Shown: piece by piece, positions 17,612 through 25,757 of the stretch
Layout of the letters: each line of letters begins with the position of its first letter
How positions within the stretch are numbered: the first letter of the stretch is position 1
Assembly: GCA_003223025.1 (NCBI GenBank)
Contig: QHXR01000001.1
Span: forward strand, 222,900 to 286,899
Length of the DNA: 64,000 nucleotides
Reading direction: 5' to 3'
DNA from: Acidobacteriota bacterium
Lineage (GTDB): Bacteria > Acidobacteriota > Blastocatellia > Pyrinomonadales > Pyrinomonadaceae
Notes under the pieces: generated by a model
Databases searched by the model: none
Seen by the model: the letters and a program-made list of their open reading frames with translations, nothing else
What the model was told of the DNA's origin: nothing
Made by a program: the position numbers and the translations under genes

Positions 17612-19204
17612 TTATTTCTCGCTCGGGCCATTCTTGGCGACGGTGCCGCCGGCCTGATGCATCACGCGTTCCTGGACCGCCTTCACCGAAGCTTCCGACG
17701 TATCAAGAAACGGCCGCGGGTAAACACCCATATAAACCATTAGTGCCAGAAGCGGAGCGATCAGTCCGATCTCGCGCCAGCTCAGGTCGGACAGCGTGCG
17801 GTTTTTCTCATTCGTGACCTTTCCAAAAAAGACGCGCTGGATCATCCACAACAGATAAACCGCGGCGAAGATGACTCCGGTTCCGGCGAGCATCGTCGAG
17901 ATGTAATTCCAGTTCGCCGTCGCCGAAACAGGAAGGATCGCCGACTTCCACATCCCGATCATGATCAGGAATTCGCCGACGAAACCGTTTAGAAAAGGAA
18001 GTCCGACGGATGACATCGCCGTGATAACGAAGATCGTCGCGTAGATCGGCATCACATTTGCGAGTCCGCCAAACTCCGAGATCTGCCTCGTGTGTCGACG
18101 TTCGTAAATGAAACCGACTAGCAGGAACAATGCTCCGGTCGAAATGCCGTGATTGAGCATCTGGTACAACGCTCCCTGCATTCCCCATTCGGTGAACGAG
18201 AACATTCCGATTATCACGAATCCCATGTGGGCGACCGATGAATATGCGACGAGGCGTTTTACATCCGGCTGGACCATCGCGACGAGAGCTCCGTAGATGA
18301 TCCCGATGATCCCGAGGATGATGAAGACAAAAGCCCACTCGCGACTCGCGTCAGGGAACAGCGGGAAATTAAATCGCATCAGTCCGTACGTTCCCATCTT
18401 GAGAAGTACGGCGGCGAGAATGACGGAACCGGCAGTCGGAGCTTCGGTATGAGCATCCGGCAACCATGTGTGAAAGGGGAAGAGCGGAACTTTTATCGCA
18501 AACGCGAGAGCGAACGCGAGGAATAATAACGTTCCCGTCGATCCGGCGAAGACGAGTTTGCCAACCTCCAGCGAGTGCAGGATCGTGACGTAATCGAACG
18601 TGCCGACGCCGGTCTGATCGAGATGCAAATAATAAAGCGAGATGATCGCGACCAGCATCAGCAGGCTGCCGAGCATCGTGAAGATGAAAAACTTCACCGC
18701 CGCGTAGATCCTGTTATCGCCGCCCCAGATGCCGATGAGAAAGAACATCGGGATCAAAGACGCTTCAAAGAAAAGATAGAAGACGAGCAGATCGAGCGAG
18801 ACGAAAACGCCGATCATCGCCGACTCGAGCAAGAGCAGAAATACGTAGAATGCCGTCGGACGCTTTTCCACCGCATGCCAAGTCGAAAGGATCGAGATCG
18901 GCATGATGAACGTCGTCAGAACTACGAGCCAGAGGCTGAGTCCGTCGACGCCGAAGTGGAAATTCGTATTGATCGCTTTGATCCACGGCGTGTTCGATTC
19001 GTAGAGGAAACCGTTTGCGGATTGAGCTCCACGACCTGCCACGAGGATCAGCGACAGCAGAAAATTCACGATCGTGAATCCGAGTGTCACCCACTTAAGC
19101 TGGCTCTCCTGCTTCCAGAACATCTGATGTGCAAGCGTTGCCACCGCACCGAACACCGGAAACAAGATCAGGATCGTAAGAAGATTTTGAGAAATAAAAT
19201 CCAT
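17612..19204 (-). CDS. nuoM: NADH-quinone oxidoreductase subunit M
   Basis: 530 residues, about 14 membrane helices. Motifs: FGVDGLSLWLVVLTTFI, the ion-pair Glu in FYLFFEASLIPMFFLIG, KVPLFPFHTWLPDAHTEAPT with the channel Lys, and DVKRLVAYSSVAHMGFV. Forms a proton-pumping antiporter-like channel between NuoL and NuoN. A short palindrome separates it from nuoL; the glycosyltransferase-like gene follows after 12 bases. Confidence 0.96.
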   Translation of the reverse strand: MDFISQNLLTILILFPVFGAVATLAHQMFWKQESQLKWVTLGFTIVNFLLSLILVAGRGAQSANGFLYESNTPWIKAINTNFHFGVDGLSLWLVVLTTFIMPISILSTWHAVEKRPTAFYVFLLLLESAMIGVFVSLDLLVFYLFFEASLIPMFFLIGIWGGDNRIYAAVKFFIFTMLGSLLMLVAIISLYYLHLDQTGVGTFDYVTILHSLEVGKLVFAGSTGTLLFLAFALAFAIKVPLFPFHTWLPDAHTEAPTAGSVILAAVLLKMGTYGLMRFNFPLFPDASREWAFVFIILGIIGIIYGALVAMVQPDVKRLVAYSSVAHMGFVIIGMFSFTEWGMQGALYQMLNHGISTGALFLLVGFIYERRHTRQISEFGGLANVMPIYATIFVITAMSSVGLPFLNGFVGEFLIMIGMWKSAILPVSATANWNYISTMLAGTGVIFAAVYLLWMIQRVFFGKVTNEKNRTLSDLSWREIGLIAPLLALMVYMGVYPRPFLDTSEASVKAVQERVMHQAGGTVAKNGPSEK

Positions 19205-19216
19205 AAGCGTAGTGCA

Positions 19217-19248
19217 GGCTGTTAGCCTGCACCGACAGGCTAACAGCC
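19217..19248. repeat. palindrome between nuoL and nuoM (GGCTGTTAGCCTG family)
   Basis: Perfect 13-bp arms GGCTGTTAGCCTG / CAGGCTAACAGCC with a six-base loop. The same core family occurs at 28159-28205. Confidence 0.8.
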
Positions 19249-19256
19249 CGTCGTAC

Positions 19257-21584
19257 CTAACCGACTAACTTCAAACCGTAATAAATAAAATATCCGAGCA
19301 CCGCGAGTGCTCCGAGCAGGATGATCGCCGCGTAGCTGCGTACGAAACCAACCTGAATGCCTCGAAGCGCACGGCCGGCCTCGACGATAAAGTACCCGAT
19401 GCCGTTCACGATGCCGTCGATAAATCCGAGATCGAATCCTTTCCACAATCCTTCGCGTGAAAGGTTCGTGATCGGATCGACGATGTAGCCGTTATAGAAC
19501 TCATCGATCCGCCATTTTTCTTCGAGGATCTTCGGCATCTTCAACAGCGGATTCTTGCCGAATACCGCGATGCCAATTGCGATTCCGCTGAGAGCAAGCA
19601 GCACCGAAAGAACCGCGAGCAATCTCTCCGTGCTTAGTTCTTCGGCGGAGTGCTCCTCGTGAACCGCAGTTTCGCCGGCCAGATGCGGAGCTTCGGTAGA
19701 AGCATAGAGATCATTCAAGTTTGGATCCGCGATCGCGGCATGCGGCTTTGAGGCCGGTTCAGCGTGCGGCTTCACCGACGGAGTTTCGTGTCCGCCTTCT
19801 TTCTTACCGACCTTTGCGATCACCGGATCGAGCGTGTGTTCGATGATGTTTACGTCGCCAGCTCCGAATAACGAGCTCATCGCATACGGAATGCCCGAAA
19901 GGCCTCCGATCGTTGAAAGAACCGCGAGCACGATAAGCGGAACGGTCATCGTCCACGGCGATTCGTGCGGATGGAAATTCGGCGGAAGAGCGTGATGTTC
20001 TTCTTCGTCATCATCATCCAGGTCAGAACCGTCTGCGGTAGCGGGCGGTTGAACATGAGCTTCGTGCGACTCGTCATCAAACGACGAGCTTAAACCACCC
20101 GCTACCGCAGGTGGTTCCGACCTGTGATCATGCTCCAGTTCGAGATGAAACCGCTCACTCCCAAAGAACGTCATCCACATCATCCGCGTCATGTAGACCG
20201 CGGTCAGCACTGCGGTGATGAGGCCGACAATCCAGAGAACATAATTCCATGGCTCAGGAATATTTCGCGATGCGAACGTCCTGTAGAGGATCTCGTCCTT
20301 CGAAAAGAAACCGGCCCAGATCGGAATACCGCAGATCGCAAGCCAGCCCATCATCATAGTGATGAACGTGATCGGCATGTACTTGCGAAGATTTCCCATC
20401 TTTCGCATGTCCTGCTCGTGATGCATTCCGTGAATGACCGAACCCGAACCGAGGAACAATAACGCCTTGAAGAACGCGTGAGTCATCACGTGGAAGATCG
20501 CCGCGACAAACGCACCGACTCCGCACGCGAGGAACATGTATCCGAGCTGCGAGACCGTCGAGTACGCGAGTACTTTCTTAATATCGTTTTGCGCAAGTCC
20601 GATCGTCGCTGCGAAGATCGCGGTCGCACATCCGATGATCGCGACGATGAACATCGCGGTTGGAGCATTCTGATAGATAGCGTTACATCGAACGACCATG
20701 TACACGCCGGCTGTGACCATCGTCGCCGCGTGAATGAGTGCAGATACCGGCGTCGGTCCGGCCATCGCGTCGGGCAGCCATGTGAAGAGCGGGATCTGCG
20801 CCGACTTTCCGGTCGCTCCGATAAAGAGCAGCACGGCGACCGATGTGATTCCACCCGCGAAGATCGTTCCCCAACCAAACGCGTCGGTCGGCATATTTGC
20901 GAACGCCGCGAGAGCACTCGAGACCTGCGCTCCATCTACCGCTTTGTCGTAGAACGAGATCGAACCGGTCATCGTGAAGACGAGGAAAATGCCCATCAAC
21001 ACGCCCCAATCGCCGATGCGGTTCATGACGAACGCTTTCTTCGCAGCACGACGAGCTTCGTCCTTCTTGATGTAGTAGCCGATCAGCAGATACGAGCACA
21101 GACCGACGCCTTCCCAACCGACAAACATCAAAAGGAAGTTGTCCGCGAGGATCAGCGTGAGCATCGAGAACATGAACAGGTTCAGGTAGGCGAAGAATCG
21201 ATAGAATCCTTTGTCGCCGTGCATGTAACCCGTCGCGAAGATGTGAATGAGAAGACCGACGAATGTGACGAAACAAACATAGATGCCGCTCAGCCGATCG
21301 ACGCCCAGCGCGAAGTCCGCGCGGAATCCGCCGACGTTGACCCACGTCCAGATGTGATCGAGTACCGGTTCCGTACCGAAAAGAGCGCCTTGATGAGAAG
21401 TGCCGATGCCGAACGCGATCATGAACGCGACGATCGTAGAGATCGCGATCGTTCCACACGCGACGAGCCCGCTGAACGGTTCGCTGTAAGGCTTGTCCTT
21501 CAAATAGCCGCCGACGAGCCAGTTGATTACGGCTCCTGCCAGCGGGGCAAATATGATCAAACTTAAAAGGTTATTCTCAACCAT
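19257..21584 (-). CDS. nuoL: NADH-quinone oxidoreductase subunit L with extended loop
   Basis: 775 residues, against roughly 610-660 for most NuoL. The N-terminal half is canonical: DRLSGIYVCFVTFVG, GWEGVGLCSYLLIG (ion-pair Glu), KSAQIPLFTWLPDAMAGPTP (channel Lys) and DIKKVLAYSTVSQLGY. The C-terminal lateral helix and anchor (FDLGFIDGIVNG, GFVRSYAAIILLGALAV) are present. Extra length lies in two loops: about 475-540, Asp/Glu/His-rich and containing a translated palindromic repeat (residues about 487-522), and about 590-650, Pro/Ala/His/Glu-rich. Both are probably solvent-exposed. The function is not expected to be lost. Confidence 0.95.
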   Translation of the reverse strand: MVENNLLSLIIFAPLAGAVINWLVGGYLKDKPYSEPFSGLVACGTIAISTIVAFMIAFGIGTSHQGALFGTEPVLDHIWTWVNVGGFRADFALGVDRLSGIYVCFVTFVGLLIHIFATGYMHGDKGFYRFFAYLNLFMFSMLTLILADNFLLMFVGWEGVGLCSYLLIGYYIKKDEARRAAKKAFVMNRIGDWGVLMGIFLVFTMTGSISFYDKAVDGAQVSSALAAFANMPTDAFGWGTIFAGGITSVAVLLFIGATGKSAQIPLFTWLPDAMAGPTPVSALIHAATMVTAGVYMVVRCNAIYQNAPTAMFIVAIIGCATAIFAATIGLAQNDIKKVLAYSTVSQLGYMFLACGVGAFVAAIFHVMTHAFFKALLFLGSGSVIHGMHHEQDMRKMGNLRKYMPITFITMMMGWLAICGIPIWAGFFSKDEILYRTFASRNIPEPWNYVLWIVGLITAVLTAVYMTRMMWMTFFGSERFHLELEHDHRSEPPAVAGGLSSSFDDESHEAHVQPPATADGSDLDDDDEEEHHALPPNFHPHESPWTMTVPLIVLAVLSTIGGLSGIPYAMSSLFGAGDVNIIEHTLDPVIAKVGKKEGGHETPSVKPHAEPASKPHAAIADPNLNDLYASTEAPHLAGETAVHEEHSAEELSTERLLAVLSVLLALSGIAIGIAVFGKNPLLKMPKILEEKWRIDEFYNGYIVDPITNLSREGLWKGFDLGFIDGIVNGIGYFIVEAGRALRGIQVGFVRSYAAIILLGALAVLGYFIYYGLKLVG
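20019..20123. repeat. palindromic repeat inserted in frame inside nuoL
   Basis: Outer arms at 20020-20050 and 20093-20123 pair over 31 positions with about four mismatches; both contain CTGCGGTAGCGGG or its complement. A nested hairpin CTCGTC/GACGAG sits in the loop. Translated in NuoL it gives EPPAVAGG, SSSFDDES and QPPATADGSDL. It looks like an intergenic-type element captured by a tolerant loop. Confidence 0.8.
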
Positions 21585-21624
21585 TACTTATTTCGTTTCG
21601 TATCTCGCGAACTTATTCCGCACG

Positions 21625-22851
21625 TCACCGCTTTGCAACCGGTTTCTTGGCCGGAGCGACGGCCGTTGGATTGTACTCCTCAACAACGATCCCGTTGCGG
21701 GCGATGATCTGTTTCATGACCGTGGCTTCGCGCTCACTCTCAAGCTTCGTCCGCACAAAAGCCGTTGCCGGCACTTGCTGAGCGTTCGGATCGTTCGGAT
21801 CTTTGTATCCCGTAAAGATCAAAATATGCCTGACATCGTACTTCGAACCGTCGGCCGTTTTGTTCTCGAGTTTGATGATGTGAAATCCGTAGTCGCTTTT
21901 GACTAGGCCGGCTGCGATCTGTCCGGGTTGCAGCGCGAGTGAGGCTTTTTCAAATGGCGGGACCATCATCCCGACGGGTACGTCAGAATAAAGACCGCCG
22001 TTCTTTTTGCCATCGGCCGCGTTATTCCCGGGATCCTCCGAATACTCGTTCGCAAGCGCGGCAAAATCTTCACCCGCCTTAACTCTCGCCAGAATCTTTT
22101 CGGCAGCGACTCTTTTCGTCTCGTCGCTATATTCCGGATGGGCCGCGAGGTACTTCGTGATCTCGTCAGCGGTCACTGTAAGGTCCTCAGCGAGCAGATC
22201 AGTCGCCTGGCGCGCCAGGAACTGAGCCTGCTGGAGCTGCGTCTTTAGCACGACCTCGGACTTAAAAGGTTCGGCGAGTGTCGAAGCGGCCTTTTCTGCG
22301 ATCTTGATCTTCGCAAAGAAGTCGCGCGCCAACTTCCTTTCGGACGCGGACGGGATCTGAGCGGCAGATACGGGATCCTTCCGCCGCAAGATCGCGAACT
22401 TGGCATCGAGGAACTGTGTGAATTCAGTTTCGCTGGCGGGATTCGAATAAAATTTCTCGATCTGTGCAGCGGTGATCCAGGCGAACGTCGGATCGCTTTT
22501 GGTCTTTCGGATCTTCGCGTCGTAAGCAATCGCCACAACTTCGGTTCGGATCGTTCCGAGTTCCACCTTATTCGTCGGATCGTCGGCCAATCCGCGTTTC
22601 ACCCCTTCGCACGAAAAGGCCAGTAACTCGCGCAGGGTGTCCGCCTGACCTTTTAGTAATTCTTTGTCGGCGAGCAATTCTTGTTTCTTTTCGGGCGGAA
22701 GGTCCTTTAACAGATTGGCCCACTCCTTCTGTCCGAATCTCGTGAGGCACAGCGGCGCTTCCGCTGCTTTGGAAGTCTGCGCCACTATTCCGCTCGCCGA
22801 AGCGGCGAAAAATATCATTACTACAAAGATGGTGAAGGTTTTAAAACTCAT
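21625..22851 (-). CDS. secreted parvulin-type peptidyl-prolyl isomerase (SurA/PrsA-like)
   Basis: 408 residues from ATG 22851, chosen because it follows the GNAT stop as TAATG and exposes the signal peptide MSFKTFTIFVVMIFFAASASGIVAQ. An N-terminal helical chaperone region (about 30-240) with a SurA-like pattern leads into a rotamase domain (about 250-350): ILARVKAGEDFAALANEYS, GGLYSDVPVGMMVPPFEKA, SDYGFHIIKL and VRHILI. Assists folding of exported proteins in the periplasm. The position in the nuo operon, directly before nuoL, is unusual. Confidence 0.88.
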   Translation of the reverse strand: MSFKTFTIFVVMIFFAASASGIVAQTSKAAEAPLCLTRFGQKEWANLLKDLPPEKKQELLADKELLKGQADTLRELLAFSCEGVKRGLADDPTNKVELGTIRTEVVAIAYDAKIRKTKSDPTFAWITAAQIEKFYSNPASETEFTQFLDAKFAILRRKDPVSAAQIPSASERKLARDFFAKIKIAEKAASTLAEPFKSEVVLKTQLQQAQFLARQATDLLAEDLTVTADEITKYLAAHPEYSDETKRVAAEKILARVKAGEDFAALANEYSEDPGNNAADGKKNGGLYSDVPVGMMVPPFEKASLALQPGQIAAGLVKSDYGFHIIKLENKTADGSKYDVRHILIFTGYKDPNDPNAQQVPATAFVRTKLESEREATVMKQIIARNGIVVEEYNPTAVAPAKKPVAKR

Positions 22852-23318
22852 TACTTCAAATTCAAAGTCATCTCGGTCATCGTCGGCCGGAAACCACATT
22901 TCTCAAAAAAATCGCGACCGATCGTGTTCTTCACGGCGACTGACAAGATCAGTTTTGATGCACCGAAATCGCTCGCTTCCTGTACTGCCGCTTCGACCAA
23001 AGCTTGCCCCGCTCCGCTATGGCGAGCACCTTCGTCGACGTAAATGTCATGAAGGTGAGCCGGCGACTCGGCCAGCTCAGCATAGTTTCGCTCCTCATAA
23101 GTCAGATACGCGAAACCTACTACGCTATTGTCGATCTGAGCTACCAAGACCGCGGCGTTCTTCGCGTCGGTCTGCTCGCCGTAAAACCACTTCATGCCAT
23201 CGCGTGACGCGATCAGAGCGAAACGCTCCGGATCATATTCGTGATGCTGCTCAACGAGTTTCATCGCGAACTCGGCGACGATTGCCGCATCATCTTTCGT
23301 GGCCCGGCGAACCATCAT
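22851..23318 (-). CDS. GNAT family N-acetyltransferase
   Basis: 155 residues, one GNAT domain. VAQIDNSVVGFAYL gives strands 2-3; LHDIYVDEGARHSGAGQALVEAAV contains the acetyl-CoA pyrophosphate loop (ARHSGAGQAL, for the usual Q/RxxGxG/A); then ASKLILSVAVKNTIGRDFFEKCGF is the alpha-4/strand-6 end. Substrate unknown. The stop and the start of the isomerase gene overlap by one base (TAATG). Inserted between nuoK and nuoL. Confidence 0.88.
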   Translation of the reverse strand: MMVRRATKDDAAIVAEFAMKLVEQHHEYDPERFALIASRDGMKWFYGEQTDAKNAAVLVAQIDNSVVGFAYLTYEERNYAELAESPAHLHDIYVDEGARHSGAGQALVEAAVQEASDFGASKLILSVAVKNTIGRDFFEKCGFRPTMTEMTLNLK

Positions 23319-23325
23319 ATTCAGT

Positions 23326-23415
23326 TTGGGATTTGGGATTGCGGTTCGAGGATTTTTGGATCAACTCATCTTACTGCCAATCCAAAATCCAAAATCCAAA
23401 ATCCAAAATCCAAAA
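23326..23415. repeat. palindrome between nuoK and the GNAT gene (TTTTGGATT family)
   Basis: The left arm has GGGATTTGGGATT units and the right arm four ATCCAAA units (CCAATCCAAAATCC...). An imperfect inverted repeat, same family as 31926-32009, 33223-33291 and 63810-63913. Confidence 0.75.
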
Positions 23416-23721
23416 TCAGTTCTTCAAAATACTGGCGTCGTCGACGTCGATCGATTGTCGGTTCCGGAAGAACGCGATGATGATCCCGAGTCCGACAGCC
23501 GCTTCAGCAGCGGCCACCGACATCACCATGAACACAAAAAGCTGACCGGTCACATCGGCGTAGTAGCGCGAGAACGCGACGAACGTCAGATTGACTGCGT
23601 TGAGCATCAGCTCTATGCACATGAACATGCCAAGCGCATTGCGCTTGAAGATCACACCGACCGCTCCGATCGTAAATAAAATTCCTGATAACGCCAGGTA
23701 GCTTGCTAAACTCGGTTCCAT
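23416..23721 (-). CDS. nuoK: NADH-quinone oxidoreductase subunit K
   Basis: 101 residues, three membrane helices, full length. Conserved Glu residues in [17 protein letters not shown] and [13 protein letters not shown] are the membrane-embedded carboxylates of NuoK that couple the Q-module to the proton channels. Flanked on both sides by palindromic repeats of two different families. Confidence 0.96.
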   Translation of the reverse strand: MEPSLASYLALSGILFTIGAVGVIFKRNALGMFMCIELMLNAVNLTFVAFSRYYADVTGQLFVFMVMSVAAAEAAVGLGIIIAFFRNRQSIDVDDASILKN

Positions 23722-23726
23722 CTTCT

Positions 23727-23840
23727 TCTACGTTTCTAGTTCCTTGTTTCTAGTTTCTAGTTCGTGTCCTTCCGGTTTCGCGTTCTACGTTGTTCCGGAA
23801 TGAAACCAACTAGAAACCAGAAACTAGAAATTAGAAACTC
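23727..23840. repeat. palindrome between nuoJ and nuoK (TTTCTAGTTTC family)
   Basis: Left arm has repeated TTTCTAGTT units, right arm AACTAGAAACCAGAAACTAG; together a long imperfect hairpin of about 110 bases. Same family as 5681-5763. Confidence 0.78.
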
Positions 23841-24425
23841 TTAAATAGCTACTCGATAATCGCCCTTCTCTTCTTCGAGCCCGCGCTCGTCCAATTCCTG
23901 ATCGACAACCAATTCGAGTTGCGGCTGGGCGAGTCGTCTCGCAAGAACAACTCCGCCGATGATAGCCATCAAAAGCAGCACGCCGACGATCTCGACCGGG
24001 AGCAAATATTCCGTATACATTCCGCGGCCGATGTTCATGGTCTTTCCGACAGTCTCCGCGCCGTTCACCGCTTGCTGCGGAGCACGCATCACCGCGTAAA
24101 AAATAAAAAATGTCTGCACGAGCAAGATCAGCCCGAGGCCGCCACCGACAGCGTAAAGGTATCGCAGACGATTCAGCGGTTTGTCGTCATCCAGATTCAA
24201 AAGCATGATGACGAAAACGACGAGCACCATGATCGCTCCGGCGTAGATCAGTATTTGCACAGCAGCGATGAACGGAGCGGCAAGCGTGACGTAAATACAC
24301 GACAGCGAAATGAACACGCCGACCAGCGAGATCGCGCTATAGAGCGGGTTCCGGTGATAAACCATCGAGACCGCGCATGCGATCGCGAGACCCGCGAAGA
24401 CGAAAAATAAAGCTGAACCGACCAT
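23841..24425 (-). CDS. nuoJ: NADH-quinone oxidoreductase subunit J
   Basis: 194 residues, five membrane helices plus a soluble tail. The pi-bulge region IYAGAIMVLVVFVIMLLNLD of transmembrane helix 3 is conserved, as is MVYHRNPLYSAISLVG near the N-terminus. It normally follows nuoI; here nuoI is missing and nuoH lies directly upstream, separated by a palindrome. Confidence 0.95.
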   Translation of the reverse strand: MVGSALFFVFAGLAIACAVSMVYHRNPLYSAISLVGVFISLSCIYVTLAAPFIAAVQILIYAGAIMVLVVFVIMLLNLDDDKPLNRLRYLYAVGGGLGLILLVQTFFIFYAVMRAPQQAVNGAETVGKTMNIGRGMYTEYLLPVEIVGVLLLMAIIGGVVLARRLAQPQLELVVDQELDERGLEEEKGDYRVAI

Positions 24426-24436
24426 AAGAGACCTTT

Positions 24437-24526
24437 ACCGCAGAGACGCGGAGACGCGGAGAAAGAAAACTGCGGTCAAACGGAAACACATCCTGTAAAA
24501 ACTCTGCGTCTCCGCGTCTCTGCGGT
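24437..24526. repeat. palindrome where nuoI is usually found (GAGACGCGGAGACGC family)
   Basis: Arms ACCGCAGAGACGCGGAGACG... and its complement ...CGTCTCCGCGTCTCTGCGGT pair over about 25 bases with a 40-base loop. Occupies the nuoH-nuoJ gap. Same family as 32495-32560 and 45795-45884. Confidence 0.85.
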
Positions 24527-24535
24527 GAAAAACAA

Positions 24536-25627
24536 TTACGAATTCAAAAAATACACAAGCACGATCGTAATGATCACATTCGCGATCGCCAGCGGAAGCA
24601 AAAACTTCCATCCGAAATTCATCAACTGATCGAACCTGAATCGCGGCAGTGTTCCGCGCACCCAGATGTAGAAGAACAGGAACGCACAGATCTTGCCGAT
24701 GAACGCAATGTGACTGACAAGCGCGTACGGGATCGAACCCGGTTCGAGAACTTGACCGAGCCCGGGTACGTACCATCCGCCCAGGAATAAGACCGTCGCC
24801 ATTACCGAGACCGTGAACATGTTCACGTACTCGGCCATGAAAAAGAGTGCGAATTTCAGAGCGCTGTACTCTGTATGGAATCCGGCGACGAGCTCAGTCT
24901 CTGCTTCCGGGAGATCGAATGGAACTCGGTTAGTTTCGGCGAAGGCTGAGATCAGGAAAACAAAAAAACCGATGAACTGCGGAATAATGAACCATCTGAA
25001 CGGGGAATGTATCTGAGCGAAGATGATGCCGTTCAGATCCAGCGTTCCAGCGAGCATGACCACACCGATCACCGATGCTCCCATCGCAAGTTCGTACGAG
25101 ATCATCTGTGCCGACGAGCGAAGTCCGCCCATCAAACTGTACTTGCTGTTCGACGACCATCCCGCCAAAGCGATTCCGTAAACACCGACCGACGTAATGC
25201 CCAAAACGAAGAGCACGCCGACATCGATCCGCGCGATCGTCATCGGTAGTTCTGTGATTCCTTCTCCCAATCCGAAAGGCAGGATTTCACGCCAATTGAT
25301 CGTCGTGATCGATGGCCCGAACGGATAGACGACGATCGGCAGCAGAGCACAAGTCAAGGCAACGAGCGGTGCCAGAAAGTAGACGAACTTCGTCGATTTA
25401 TCGGGTACGAGATCTTCCTTGAAGATGAACTTCAAAAGGTCGGCGAACGGCTGCAGCACTCCCCACGGCCCGACGCGGTTCGGGCCGATGCGGCCCTGGA
25501 TCCAACCGAGCACTTTTCGCTCGGCGAGCACCGTGTACGCCACGATCATCAACACGCCCTGAAACGCCAGCAGTATGCCGATGCTATATACGATGAAAGG
25601 GAATGCGGTTTTTACTAAAGACTCCAT
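24536..25627 (-). CDS. nuoH: NADH-quinone oxidoreductase subunit H
   Basis: 363 residues, eight membrane helices, forms the quinone channel at the membrane/peripheral interface. ERKVLGWIQGRIGPNRVGPWG near residue 35-55 and AETNRVPFDLPEAETELVAG with the acidic funnel residues identify it, as does WVRGTLPRFRFDQLMNFGW at the end. Located between nuoG and nuoJ. Confidence 0.96.
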   Translation of the reverse strand: MESLVKTAFPFIVYSIGILLAFQGVLMIVAYTVLAERKVLGWIQGRIGPNRVGPWGVLQPFADLLKFIFKEDLVPDKSTKFVYFLAPLVALTCALLPIVVYPFGPSITTINWREILPFGLGEGITELPMTIARIDVGVLFVLGITSVGVYGIALAGWSSNSKYSLMGGLRSSAQMISYELAMGASVIGVVMLAGTLDLNGIIFAQIHSPFRWFIIPQFIGFFVFLISAFAETNRVPFDLPEAETELVAGFHTEYSALKFALFFMAEYVNMFTVSVMATVLFLGGWYVPGLGQVLEPGSIPYALVSHIAFIGKICAFLFFYIWVRGTLPRFRFDQLMNFGWKFLLPLAIANVIITIVLVYFLNS

Positions 25628-25660
25628 AGAAAGCTAGCTAAAAATTGTCTCTCCATTCCT

Positions 25661-25746
25661 TTTCCGATTTGTTCTGTGTATTTCGTGGTTATGGCTGTCT
25701 GGCTAAACCACGGAATACACGGAAAACACAGAACAAATCGGAAAAG
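25661..25746. repeat. palindrome between nuoG and nuoH (TTTGTTCTGTGT family)
   Basis: Perfect outer 20-bp arms TTTTCCGATTTGTTCTGTGT / ACACAGAACAAATCGGAAAA, and an inner imperfect continuation (ATTTCGTGGTT / AACCACGGAAT). Confidence 0.85.
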
Positions 25747-25757
25747 AAAAAGCCGAG

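Noticed and set aside
20478-21566. Long plus-strand open frame (362 codons) antisense to nuoL
   Set aside because: Arg/Asp-rich shadow of nuoL; nuoL is certain from motifs.
24437-24526. CRISPR-like appearance of tandem GAGACGC units
   Set aside because: Units are inside hairpin arms, without regular spacers or cas genes.
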